From positions 295,160 to 326,992 of the forward strand of contig NW_014577187.1 in assembly GCF_000485595.1 (NCBI RefSeq): DNA of 31,833 bases, given 5' to 3'. The notes below the pieces were generated by a model. It had not been told where the DNA came from and did not search any database. It saw only the letters and a list, made by a program, of their open reading frames with translations. Shown one piece after another: positions 27,701-31,833 of this stretch; the stretch's first letter is position 1; each line of letters starts with the position of its first letter. The translations under genes and the position numbers were made by a program. This DNA comes from Priapulus caudatus. Taxonomy: Eukaryota; Priapulida; Priapulimorpha; Priapulimorphida; Priapulidae.

Positions 27701-28024
27701 GCGTACCAGTACGCGGTACCAGTACGCGGTACCAGTACGCGTGCGCCGTGAAACTATTAGTATTACAATTAATAGGTGAAACAGAATAGGCTTTGGTAGT
27801 AAATACCATTCGTGTTTAGTTGTTATCATTTTATTCTTGAAACGGCAGCCAACTTGAAGTTGAAGTGGCAGTGCCAGTGCTTGACACACAGTAAATCACT
27901 AAATGAGTAATGTACGCGCGTCGCACGCAAGTAGTAATTACTGATTACCTTCAAGTTCACGCGGTATTAAATTTATAGCAGGGCTAAATCCCCACCACGT
28001 TACGGATCCTATACCATCAACCAT
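14938..28024 (-). CDS. DNAAF3: Dynein axonemal assembly factor 3, complete 14-exon gene
   Basis: DNAAF3 (PF22 in Chlamydomonas) acts in the cytoplasm in preassembly of axonemal dynein arms before transport into cilia. Exons on the minus strand in order are 28024-27949, 25002-24911, 24661-24568, 24366-24273, 24018-23955, 20928-20849, 20644-20551, 20350-20228, 17860-17738, 17491-17296, 16948-16834, 15639-15565, 15268-15187 and 15000-14938. All borders are GT-AG, phases join without a gap, and the sum is 1371 nt, giving 456 residues and a TAA. Family landmarks are GSVTWWGFSPA at the N-terminus, LNVLLVGSGDSRHI, VLARHMLFLSLALEP, LEIFGNSL, FKERDGLEAVFKFW, RHYLGQRYDSR, WRETGLAFEVREGDY, GYWGDIVTGPF, VYFLPLNAPSQ and DALAYFRY at the end. 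This order covers the DNAAF3 N- and C-terminal domains (DUF4470 and DUF4471). The protein is shorter than human DNAAF3, mainly in the tail, as in other invertebrate forms. No frame breaks were seen, and the gene looks functional. Confidence 0.94.
15103..15128. repeat. (TA)n microsatellite in DNAAF3 intron 13
   Basis: A pure TA run of about 12 units lies in the intron between exons 13 and 14. A second AT run lies in intron 12 at 15318-15341. Confidence 0.85.
15187..15268 (-). CDS. DNAAF3: DNAAF3 exon 13
   Basis: The first base completes a Lys codon from exon 12. Then FLIDVTTDQAQEYMNKV and VAMTEKAGCE follow, before GTATGA. It matches the YLVDVRQEQ-type helix and the AGF/AGC turn of the family. 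Confidence 0.9.
15565..15639 (-). CDS. DNAAF3: DNAAF3 exon 12
   Basis: The exon follows CTATTTCAG. It gives MVHTLTPDLSKTF and ACKAQVIVETP before GTAAGT, matching the family segment MVHLLIPEL and the NLIVELARY strand. Confidence 0.9.
15880..16632. repeat. 146-bp tandem repeat inside an inverted-repeat element
   Basis: Five units begin CTCCCCAAGATGTGTAAGTA at 15896, 16042, 16182, 16328 and 16474, so spacing is 140-147 bp. Each carries ACCAAGTTTGGTAGCGCTAG, GCCGAGTTATAGAGCGGAAG and a block of AGGTCA half sites ending in GTGACCTGG. The right border is a palindrome, TATCCCCGCCGACTTCGTCG plus GCGGGGGATA (16603-16631). The left border has TGTATCCCCCGTG near 15881. It lies in DNAAF3 intron 11. Confidence 0.88.
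16834..16948 (-). CDS. DNAAF3: DNAAF3 exon 11 (FLPLNAPSQ)
   Basis: Two bases complete a Gly codon. Then PIVCENAKVYFLPLNAPSQ and LYLKQRFQEHFHVVYFSN follow, before GTATTA. It matches the family's VHFLPLNSAQ strand and the following F-x-x-x-Y helix. Confidence 0.93.
17296..17491 (-). CDS. DNAAF3: DNAAF3 exon 10, with an acidic linker
   Basis: The exon follows CTCTAACAG and starts in phase 0. It begins TAKDITYYNVMAMFYELLY, matching the TAGEITQHNVTELL helix. It then continues as an acidic, Ser-rich stretch (EAKQDEDSV, SSGDVSDSAP) that is poorly conserved and probably disordered. It ends after one base of a Gly codon before GTAACT. Confidence 0.93.
17738..17860 (-). CDS. DNAAF3: DNAAF3 exon 9 (GYWGDIVTGPF)
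   Basis: The 41 codons are in phase 0 on both sides (CAATACAG before, GTGAGG after). They read GPDTVPLLGYWGDIVTGPFI, then SHGIECANSSLLKT and ENKMHVK. GYWGDI-x-TGPF is one of the strongest DNAAF3 signatures. Confidence 0.96.
17994..18451 (+). mobile_element. GTCC-headed repeat family 2, copy 1
   Basis: It begins TTTTTAGCTCAGCTGACGAA, a short inverted repeat (CTGACGAAGTCAG), then (GTCC)n, then CAACAGTTGGGCACAAATC and CGCTCGACGTACGGTC. It contains GGGTCAAAGGTCA at 18172-18184 and a G run near 18309-18318. It is directly followed by copy 2 and lacks that copy's tail. There is no coding frame of note. It lies in DNAAF3 intron 8. Confidence 0.82.
18452..19037 (+). mobile_element. GTCC-headed repeat family 2, copy 2
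   Basis: It lies head-to-tail with copy 1 and starts TTTTTAGCTCATCTGGCGTA. The matching parts continue in the same order. It then adds a tail (GACCATGAAATG, GAGGGTTAAACATGGATTTG) that ends near TTGACTGTTAAC. The same tail is present in the inverted copy at 22686-23294, so this copy is closer to full length. GGGTCAAAGGTCA lies at 18631-18643. Confidence 0.85.
19038..19915 (-). other. DNAAF3 intron 8, C-rich tract and unique sequence
   Basis: A pyrimidine tract of mostly C runs lies at 19061-19117. The rest is AT-rich, with a weak minus-strand frame (19230-19457) that has no family match. No element ends were identified. Confidence 0.5.
19916..20156. mobile_element. Probable short hAT-like element
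   Basis: The left end CAGTGTTTCCACC and the right end GGAAACACA are roughly complementary. The CAGTGTTTCC type of end is usual in hAT elements. AATTA lies just outside both ends. The interior includes GGGGTGGCATGCCCCAGGAC. It is worn, so the limits are approximate. Confidence 0.5.
20228..20350 (-). CDS. DNAAF3: DNAAF3 exon 8 (WRETGLAFEVREG)
   Basis: The 41 codons are in phase 0 on both sides (TAACAG before, GTGACA after). They read AKIIGKPIYKQWRETGLAFE, then VREGDYTVPNKTL and TSCAQARK. This aligns with the family segment W-R-x-TGVAFELR and Y-x-VPN-x-TL. Confidence 0.96.
20551..20644 (-). CDS. DNAAF3: DNAAF3 exon 7 (RHYLGQRYDSR)
   Basis: The first base completes a Trp codon. Then DNRVRHYLGQRYDSR and QNAYDWDYCMKLCERG follow, before GTAAGA. 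RHYLG-x-RYD-x-R and DWD-x-x-MKL-x-x-RG are hallmark DNAAF3 sequences. Confidence 0.97.
20849..20928 (-). CDS. DNAAF3: DNAAF3 exon 6 (FKERDGLEAVFKFW)
   Basis: The exon follows AATATTTTAG and starts in phase 0. It reads FKERDGLEAVFKFWKVPHD and TFGIQEM, then two bases of a Trp codon before GTAATT. It matches the family segment F-R-ERD-ALEAVFRFW. Confidence 0.96.
21118..21236. repeat. CCAGAGCCATTTTT degenerate tandem repeat
   Basis: About five occurrences of (A)CCAGAGCCATTTTT, or ACCAGAGTAAAAAAT, are spaced roughly 30 bp apart in DNAAF3 intron 5. The spacers differ (CTGACTTGTCAAAAATTTA, TGAAGCT, ATGTAT). There are no clear ends, and the origin is unknown. Confidence 0.65.
21770..23336. mobile_element. 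Composite element with GCTGGGTTTACACTG ends
   Basis: The left end GCTGGGTTTACACTGACGAT and the right end CAGTGTAAACCCAGC (23322-23336) are complementary. Just inside the left end is a second fold (GAGTTGCCAAA with TTTGGCAACTC, then GTGTAAAC). The right half is occupied by an inverted GTCC-headed repeat (22686-23294). Open frames at 21688-22425 overlap one another on both strands and match no transposase known to me. No target duplication was resolved. Confidence 0.7.
22686..23294 (-). mobile_element. GTCC-headed repeat family 2, copy 3 (inverted)
   Basis: This is the reverse complement of the 18452-19037 copy. It ends TGTCAGATGAGCTAAAAAA at 23294. The (GGAC)n block at about 23202-23242 corresponds to (GTCC)n, and the tail near 22686-22770 matches GTTAAACATGGATTTGTTGA. 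Two overlapping TGACCTTTGACC words lie at 23075-23094. It is nested in the 21770-23336 element. Confidence 0.85.
23348..23386. mobile_element. 39-bp palindromic micro-insertion with 8-bp TSD
   Basis: CAGGAGTTAATGAGAT, loop AACCTTT, then ATCTCATAAACTCCTG: a 16-bp stem with one mismatch. GTGTATAT flanks it exactly on both sides (23340-23347 and 23387-23394). CAG...CTG ends and 8 bp agree with hAT-type insertion, though no known autonomous relative is visible. Confidence 0.75.
23395..23954 (-). other. DNAAF3 intron 5 remainder
   Basis: It holds a short inverted word, CGGGAGCGAAATCGCT with AGCGACGAGCG-type partners, near 23453-23482. Otherwise it is AT-rich unique sequence with no exon-like content. 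Confidence 0.5.
23955..24018 (-). CDS. DNAAF3: DNAAF3 exon 5
   Basis: The first base completes an Arg codon. Then MVSDVDIAEDMLPILDMNF and LK follow, in phase 0 before GTGAGC. It corresponds to the less conserved link between the GNSL helix and the F-K-ERD segment, ending in LK as in relatives. Confidence 0.9.
24273..24366 (-). CDS. DNAAF3: DNAAF3 exon 4 (LEIFGNSL)
   Basis: Two bases complete a Glu codon. Then KTSLYLEIFGNSLIRSST and KSYIDTKASDFI follow, ending two bases into an Arg codon before GTATAA. L-E-x-x-GN-x-L-R is a strong family motif. Confidence 0.96.
24568..24661 (-). CDS. DNAAF3: DNAAF3 exon 3 (VLARHMLFLSLALEP)
   Basis: The acceptor is TTTTTTCTTAG. The exon starts in phase 0 with IYVIEHSLQVLARHMLFL and SLALEPAQHIGLS, then one base of a Glu codon before GTATGT. 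A second AG 16 bp downstream would remove the I-Y-V-I-E strand, so the upstream acceptor is preferred. Confidence 0.95.
24750..24816. repeat. AT microsatellite in DNAAF3 intron 2
   Basis: An alternating AT run of about 30 bp (24758-24787) continues into TATATGTATGTATATATA. No coding or element structure was seen. Confidence 0.85.
24911..25002 (-). CDS. DNAAF3: DNAAF3 exon 2 (LNVLLVGSGDSRHI)
   Basis: The exon follows CTAGTTTCAG. Two bases complete a Glu codon begun in exon 1. Then LNVLLVGSGDSRHIIKTMA and EAWRFPSVKVN follow, in phase 0 before GTACGG. The VLLVG-x-GD-x-RH motif resembles the start of a nucleotide-binding-type fold and is typical of the DNAAF3 N-terminal domain. Confidence 0.96.
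25639..25646 (+). promoter_or_regulatory. TATA-like box of the Harbinger element
   Basis: TATATAAA lies about 100 bp before the transposase-like frame, in the right orientation for its transcription. The assignment rests on position and consensus only. Confidence 0.4.
25745..26185 (+). pseudogene. Harbinger transposase remnant (HARBI1-like N-terminus)
   Basis: The first part reads RRFWVRPRIGRRRQFGMYDQ, then LLVELRNEDQSAFKNFMRMP, matching the R-R-x-W-V-R-P entry of HARBI1-like proteins. A one-base loss in the C run near 25989-25993 shifts the frame, after which GPRITKQNTTYREALDSGLK and LALTLRHLASGTKYHSM continue. A second loss near 26145-26146 makes TGA where VPHNTISL should follow. The DDE nuclease region is absent, so the product cannot be active. 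Confidence 0.9.
26409..26816. mobile_element. TGGACACACTAG-ended element with repeated ends
   Basis: The left end TGGACACACTAGCCGATTTT and the right end complement (AAAATCGCCTAGTGTGTCCA) enclose about 400 bp. The end word is repeated inside near 26485 and 26753. The GAGCCGCCCGGCTGA and GGCTGAGTCGGGCG words sit next to each end copy. It starts 4 bp after the Harbinger TSD. No target duplication was found, and it is non-coding. Confidence 0.72.
26961..27014. ncRNA. MicroRNA-like hairpin, unproven
   Basis: CCCTTGTTGGATCTGCCACA at 26961-26980 pairs with the 3' arm GTGTGGCACAGCCAACAAGG, giving a 21-bp stem with two mismatches around a loop of about 12 nt. The size suits a compact miRNA precursor or a very short palindromic element. 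It lies in DNAAF3 intron 1 and can fold in either transcript direction. No conserved seed is recognised. Confidence 0.35.
27279..27369. repeat. Imperfect hairpin beside MITE copy 4
   Basis: GCATAGCTCTAGTA and GCCCGAGTGCAGTTGC pair with GCAACTGTACGCGGGC and TACTAGAGCTAGCTATGC. The right arm borders MITE copy 4, and the 9-bp TSD of that MITE lies in the arm, so the hairpin was probably the landing site. Confidence 0.6.
27367..27604. mobile_element. Telomere-hexamer MITE, copy 4 (9-bp TSD)
   Basis: The ends are GCTCATAGGGTCTATGTCCC (left) and GCTGAGAGGGTCTATGTCTC (right, reversed). Flanks are GCTAGCTAT (27358-27366) and GCTAGCTAC (27605-27613), one mismatch in nine. The core has GGGTTAGGGTTAGGGAGTAG. 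It is the cleanest copy for defining the arms, which extend over 50 bp (CCGGAACGTACCCTAG and CCGGACCGTACCTCG words). It lies in DNAAF3 intron 1. Confidence 0.92.
27694..27748. repeat. 13-bp GGTACCAGTACGC tandem repeat
   Basis: About four copies of CGGTACCAGTACG or a close variant stand in tandem. The unit is itself nearly palindromic (GGTACC, GTACGC/GCGTAC). It lies about 200 bp from DNAAF3 exon 1, inside intron 1. Confidence 0.8.
27949..28024 (-). CDS. DNAAF3: DNAAF3 exon 1 with start codon
   Basis: ATG at 28024-28022 begins MVDGIGSVTWWGFSPAIN, then LIPRELE and one base of a Glu codon before GTAATC. The G-x-GSV-x-WWG-SPALDL motif is the conserved N-terminus of DNAAF3, which fixes this start even though it lies 2.9 kb from exon 2. 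The joined phase with exon 2 is exact. Confidence 0.95.
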
Positions 28025-28116
28025 AACTGGTGACGAATAATAGCGATATATCGAGAGGAAAACAACTTCACTTGCGATACATCATTTCAAGAGCATGTCG
28101 CGCACGGCAGCCATAT

Positions 28117-28191
28117 GTAAACAACGCGGGGAGCTAAACAAGGCATTCGGCAAAGCTCGGATGAATCCGCCTGATGTCATGTGTGACGTCA
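28117..28191 (-). promoter_or_regulatory. Possible DNAAF3 promoter sites (GTAAACA and TGACGTCA)
   Basis: GTAAACA (28117-28123) fits the FOXJ1-type forkhead consensus, and TGACGTCA (28184-28191) is a perfect CRE. They lie about 95 and 160 bp upstream of the DNAAF3 ATG. FOXJ1 is the known activator of motile-cilium genes. Short motifs occur by chance, so this is only suggestive. Confidence 0.3.
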
Positions 28192-28539
28192 TGGCGCGAA
28201 CTTGCCTTCTTTCCCTTCAATGCTTCATAAAGTTAAACTCATGTGATTACCCTTTAAAGTTTAATGGACTATATCGAAGACTAAGAGAGACAAAGTTTAT
28301 CAAATAGATAGATCGACACTGCGGCTTTCAGTATAAAAAGCTTCAATTTTACACGAAAGAATAGACGAAAGAGGATCCAATATGGATCGAATGACAGAAA
28401 CGAAGAAGCTAAAATTAAAGAGATCCTTTGAAAATAGTACATGCAGATCAGATGTGGGCGCGTGTGCAGGCGCGCCGAAAGCAGTTTTGGATTGGGGGAT
28501 GGGGGGCAAAGACCTAAGGGGGCTCACGATTTTTTTTCT
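28192..28539. other. Upstream region of DNAAF3, nothing further recognised
   Basis: No exon-like sequence was identified. A frame at 28095-28307 has no family relation. GGATTGGGGGATGGGGGGCA precedes the GTG array, and a related word, GGATTGGAGGGGCGGCGG, follows it near 30172, suggesting the array lies inside a repeat. Confidence 0.45.
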
Positions 28540-29913
28540 CGTGTGTGCGTGAGCGCGTGTGCGCGACGTGTGTGCGTGTGCGCGACGTGTGCTTGAGCGC
28601 GTGTGTGCGTAAGCGCGTGTGTGCGTGAGCGCGTGTGTGCGTAAACGCGTGTGTGCGACGTGTGTGCGTGAGCGCGTGTGTGCGTAAGCGCGTGTGTGCG
28701 TGAGCGCATATGTGCTGAGCGAGTGTGTGTGATGTGTGTGCGTGAGCGCGTGTGTGCGTGAGCGCGTGTATTCGACGTGTGTGCGTGAGCGCGTGTGTGC
28801 GACATGTGTGCGTGAGCGCGTGAGTGTGTGTCGCCTGGCAGCGCGTGTGTGCGACGTGTGTGCCGTGAGCGCGTGTGTGTGACGTGGTGTGCGTGAGCGC
28901 GTGTGTGTGCGTGAGTGCGTGTGTGTGACGTTTTGTGCGTGAGACGCGTGTGTGCGACGTGTGTGCGTGAGCGCGTGTGTGTGGCGTGTGTGGCGTGCAG
29001 CGCGTGTGTGCTTGTGTGTGCGAACGTTGTGTGTCGTGAGCGCGTTAATGTGCGTGAGCGCGTGTTGTGTGACGTGTGTGATCGTGAGCCGGTAGGTGCG
29101 ACGTGTGTCATGAGCGACGTGTGCTGCGACGTGTGTGCGTTGTGTGCGGTGTGTGTGCGTAAGCGCGTTTGCGACGTGTGTGCGTGAGCGCGTGTGTGCG
29201 ACGTGTGTGCGTGAGCGCGTGGTGTGCGACGGTGTGCAGTGAGCGCGCTATGTGCGACGTGTGTGCATGGAGGCGCGTAATGCTGCGACGTGCTGTGCAT
29301 GAGCGCGTGTGTGGCGACGTGTGTGCGTGGAGCGCGTAATGTGCGTCGTGTGTGCACCCACTGAGCGCGTGCTGGGTGCGACGTGTGGTGCTGTGAGCGC
29401 GTGCTGTGGCGATGTGTGTGGCGTGTGTGCCGTGATGCGTTGTGTGTGTGACCGTGTGTGCGTGAGCGCGTGTGTGCGTGAGTGCGTGTGTGCGACGTGT
29501 GTGCGTGAGCGCGTATGTGAGACCGTGTGTGCGTGAAGTAGCGGTGTGCGCGACGTGTGTGCGTGTAGCGCTGTAATGTGCGGCGTGTGTGCGTGACGGT
29601 AGCGCCGTGTGGTGACGTGTATGGTGAGCGACGATGGTGCGCGACGGCACTGTGTGCAGTGAGCCGCGTATGTGCGGCGTGTGTGCGTGAGCAGCGTTGT
29701 GGGACGTGGCTGCGTGAGCGTATGTGCGGCGGTGTGCAATGAGCGCGTGTGTGCCGGCGTGTGTGGTGAGCGCGTGTGCTGCCGACGTGTTGTGCGTGGA
29801 GCGCGTGTGTGCGACGCTGTGTGCGTGCGCGCGTATGTGCGGCGTGTGTGCACTCGACCGTTGTGTGCGGCGTGGTTGTGCGTGAGCGCATGTGTGTGAC
29901 GTGTGTGCATGAA

Positions 29914-29945
<32 letters not shown>

Positions 29946-30055
29946 GAGGGGGGGGCGGCGTGGGGGCCCCAACCCTGTGCGACGCGTGTGTGCGTGAAGC
30001 GGCATGTGTGTGACGTGTGTGCATAAGAGCGTGTGTTGCGACGTGAGCGTCAATC
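28540..30055. repeat. 1.5-kb GTG/GCG-rich tandem array
   Basis: The basic words are GTGTGTGCGTGAGCGC (16 bp) and GTGTGTGCGAC (11 bp), combined irregularly or as a 27-bp compound unit. The order is regular in the first third and worn later by single-base gains and losses. A run of 31 G lies at 29914-29944. On the minus strand a 509-codon frame (His, Thr and Arg repeats) stays open only because the unit lacks stops, and other frames are open too. Alternating purine and pyrimidine bases would favour Z-DNA. Confidence 0.93.
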
Positions 30056-30120
30056 ACGTAAAGCGCGCAGCGAAAACTTAAAAATGGATGTATAAATTAG
30101 TTTTTGAATGTTTATTTTTT

Positions 30121-30210
30121 CCCCCTTTTTTTGGGGGGGGGGGCTTTTTGGTTTTGCTCCCCCACTTTTTGGATTGGAGGGGCGGCGGCCCCCCCCTGCC
30201 CCCCGCCATA
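30121..30210. repeat. G/C homopolymer-rich block
   Basis: Runs of C, T and G follow one another (CCCCCTTTTTTTGGGGGGGG, then GGGGCGGCGGCCCCCCCC). It is probably debris from the repeat that hosts the GTG array. No coding sequence was seen. Confidence 0.6.
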
Positions 30211-30463
30211 ATTATGTGAAATGAAACTGATATAGGTCAAACTTCCTAGAACTAAATGCCAACAGACCAATATTAGTCAATGAAGGCATTATTTATTACA
30301 TGAAATCATTATCAGCATAATTACATAAACTCCGTCAAATAATATATTGATCTAGGCTTTACACATTTTGATATCACATTTTTTGGCTACGCGTTTCATA
30401 ATCATATGACACTACAAGATCAATTTTATTTACCTTTAGTCATGATGCATGTATAGGCCTATA

Positions 30464-30633
30464 CAGTGGAACCCCGATCTTACGCGCCTCGATTTAACGC
30501 GAATTCGGATATAACGCGTTGGACCCCCTTTTTTGCTCGTACGTATATATAATCCCGATTTATCGCGACCCCGCTTTTTTCGCGATGACATTTTTATGGA
30601 CCCCAACCATCGCATTATAACGGGGGCCGGGCG
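30464..30633. mobile_element. Tigger/pogo-like end
   Basis: It starts CAGTGGAACCCCGATCTTAC just after TA, then CTCGATTTAACGCGAATTCG, and further ATAACGCG and CCCGATTTATCGCGACCCCG words. This is the typical terminal layout of Tigger elements. The right end is not clean, so the copy is truncated or worn. Confidence 0.65.
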
Positions 30634-31100
30634 GGCTACACTATTCATAAATATATATATATATCATTTTTTTATGAATCTTGATTCATAACTGATGAAG
30701 TGAAAGCAATTAAGCTGCTTTAATTTGTTTAATTAGAATGAAATGTTTGCTTTCAAAATGTTTGTTTCTAAATTACAGGGGGTGGTATATATTGCGAAGA
30801 AGTTCTGAAACTGTCTCAGCTTGGTTATTTGTTTGGCTTCTTTTCTTGTCTTCAATCTCCACGGCCAGCTTGCCTGCTGCTCGGCGCTGGCTAGGCACCA
30901 GCTATATTGTGCCGCGTGCGCATTTCCTCGTCACGCACATCGCATGACGTCTGTGAAAAAACAAAAACGAGTTTGTTCTACTATTATTCATGTCACAGTC
31001 ATGTGATATTCCTGCCATTCATCGACGTGCATGCACAATAAAATCGAAACTAGTTGTTTACGAATCGCCAATATAGGTTGCGCCATGTTAGAGAGCGGGG
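30634..31100. other. Intergenic sequence, nothing recognised
   Basis: A short TA run lies near 30650-30662. Two overlapping plus-strand frames (30738-31006) show no family relation or splice logic. I see no supported gene here. Confidence 0.5.
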
Positions 31101-31118
31101 AAACCATGAATGTATAGG

Positions 31119-31262
31119 ATGAGAGAAAGAAGGTAGAGAGCCAAAGAAGGACAGAAGAGGAAAGATTGAGAGAGAAGTGGAGTGAGGTAAGAGAGAAGAG
31201 GAGATGAAATGAGAGAAGCAGAGAAGGAGAGGAGAGGAGAGAAAGGGAAAAGAGGGAGGGTA
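31119..31262. repeat. Purine (GA-rich) tract
   Basis: About 145 nt on the plus strand are almost entirely A and G (GAGAGAAAGAAGG, AGAAGAGGAAAG, GGAGAGGAGAGGAGAG). Such tracts can form triplex DNA. The minus-strand frame through it is Ser/Leu-rich and spurious. Confidence 0.85.
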
Positions 31263-31559
31263 ATGCTGTTAACCCTTCCTTTCTGTATGTCTGCATGTTA
31301 TAGGATCATCCGCTGCCAATGTCATCCGCTTGTTCCAAGTCGTAAATAGTCATATCTCCTAACAAGTACAGAAAGTTAATGCCAATTATTTCTTAGGAGA
31401 ACTCCAGAAAGAAATACACGAGTCCACCAATACCAATCATTCAGACGTTTGCGATTCTTTGAGAGCAATGGAGCATAGTTAATTACTGCGAACAAACTGG
31501 TTCGGAACGTGTTTCGCAGTGAGCTAGTGACCATGCATCGAGCAAGTGACATTATTAAG

Positions 31560-31635
31560 TTATAGTACACACTAATATTGCCGGCAAGCTCGGATGACCC
31601 TTATAGTAAGCTATAGTACACACCAGCATTGACTG
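31560..31635. repeat. Short direct duplication TATAGTACACAC
   Basis: TATAGTACACACTAATATTG (from 31561) and TATAGTACACACCAGCATTG (from 31612) are related copies about 51 bp apart. The second overlaps the 3' end of the partial frame at 31601-31833. Confidence 0.6.
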
Positions 31636-31833
31636 CAGTAACACTCTTCAGATCGAACGGCGGCATTTTTGCGCATTTTTTCAGATAAATGCGGTCGGCA
31701 TTTTTGATCATAACTTCGACCAACAGGGTGCGCTGCTCTAATCCCACTTTCCCGTCTATGGGTCCCTTCTTGCTGCGTCGTCCTCTCTTGGGAGCCCTGA
31801 CCTGAATAGGAGCCTTCTTGTCTGCTTTCCTTA
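31601..31833 (-). CDS. Unidentified protein, basic C-terminal fragment
   Basis: On the minus strand 76 codons are open from the window edge to TAA at 31601-31603. The first 28 are very basic (KADKKAPIQVRAPKRGRRSK, then KGPIDGK). The rest is less biased (LEQRTLLVEVMIKNADRIYL, KKCAKMPPFDLK, SVTAVNAGVYYSLL). The Lys/Arg stretch resembles a nuclear-localisation or nucleic-acid-binding tail. I do not recognise the family. A splice donor at GGGAAA|GTGGGA (31745-31750 region) could end an exon earlier. The 5' part lies beyond the window. Confidence 0.35.
   Translation of the reverse strand, partial: RKADKKAPIQVRAPKRGRRSKKGPIDGKVGLEQRTLLVEVMIKNADRIYLKKCAKMPPFDLKSVTAVNAGVYYSLL

Noticed and set aside
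28524-30053. A 509-codon minus-strand frame rich in His, Thr and Arg, with parallel long frames
   Set aside because: It is the GTG/GCG tandem array read as protein. The repeat unit has no stop codons, several frames are open on both strands, and small indels do not matter to it.
31119-31296. A Ser/Leu-rich minus-strand membrane peptide
   Set aside because: It is the complement of a purine tract. The composition explains the apparent hydrophobic run.

Overview
The window is animal (metazoan) nuclear DNA, AT-rich and full of repeats. It has spliced genes with GT-AG introns, no operons, and many non-autonomous DNA transposons. One of the two recognisable genes serves motile cilia, so the source is a ciliated animal. 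The style of repeats suggests an aquatic invertebrate, but the phylum cannot be settled from this sequence. I found no rRNA, tRNA, CRISPR array or viral gene.

Layout. (1) 1-920: a G-rich tandem array and a short transposon-like element, in an intron of the first gene. (2) 921-10558, plus strand: the last eight exons of kynureninase (KYNU), from about one third of the way into the protein to the stop codon. The 5' exons lie before the window. Two of the eight exons (3117-3194 and 3639-3782) carry many small indels. (3) 10559-14937: the gap between the two convergent genes, with two hAT-like elements, a pogo-like end and a long fold-back element. (4) 14938-28024, minus strand: a complete 14-exon gene for the dynein assembly factor DNAAF3. 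It runs from ATG to stop with every splice phase consistent (456 residues). Its large introns hold tandem repeats, hAT, Harbinger and other elements. (5) 28025-31600: the DNAAF3 upstream region, a 1.5 kb GTG/GCG-rich tandem array, a poly-G run, a Tigger-like end and a purine tract. (6) 31601-31833, minus strand: the basic C-terminal end of an unidentified protein.

Function. KYNU cleaves kynurenine in tryptophan catabolism. DNAAF3 is a cytoplasmic factor for axonemal dynein preassembly. They are tail-to-tail neighbours, and nothing suggests a joint pathway.

The most unusual content is in the repeats. Five small elements have GCTSA-type termini and 9-bp target duplications, and carry telomere-like hexamers inside (four with TTAGGG, one with TTTAGG). 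There are also very short (35-39 bp) palindromic insertions with 7-8 bp duplications, and repeat families that carry nuclear-receptor-like half-site arrangements.
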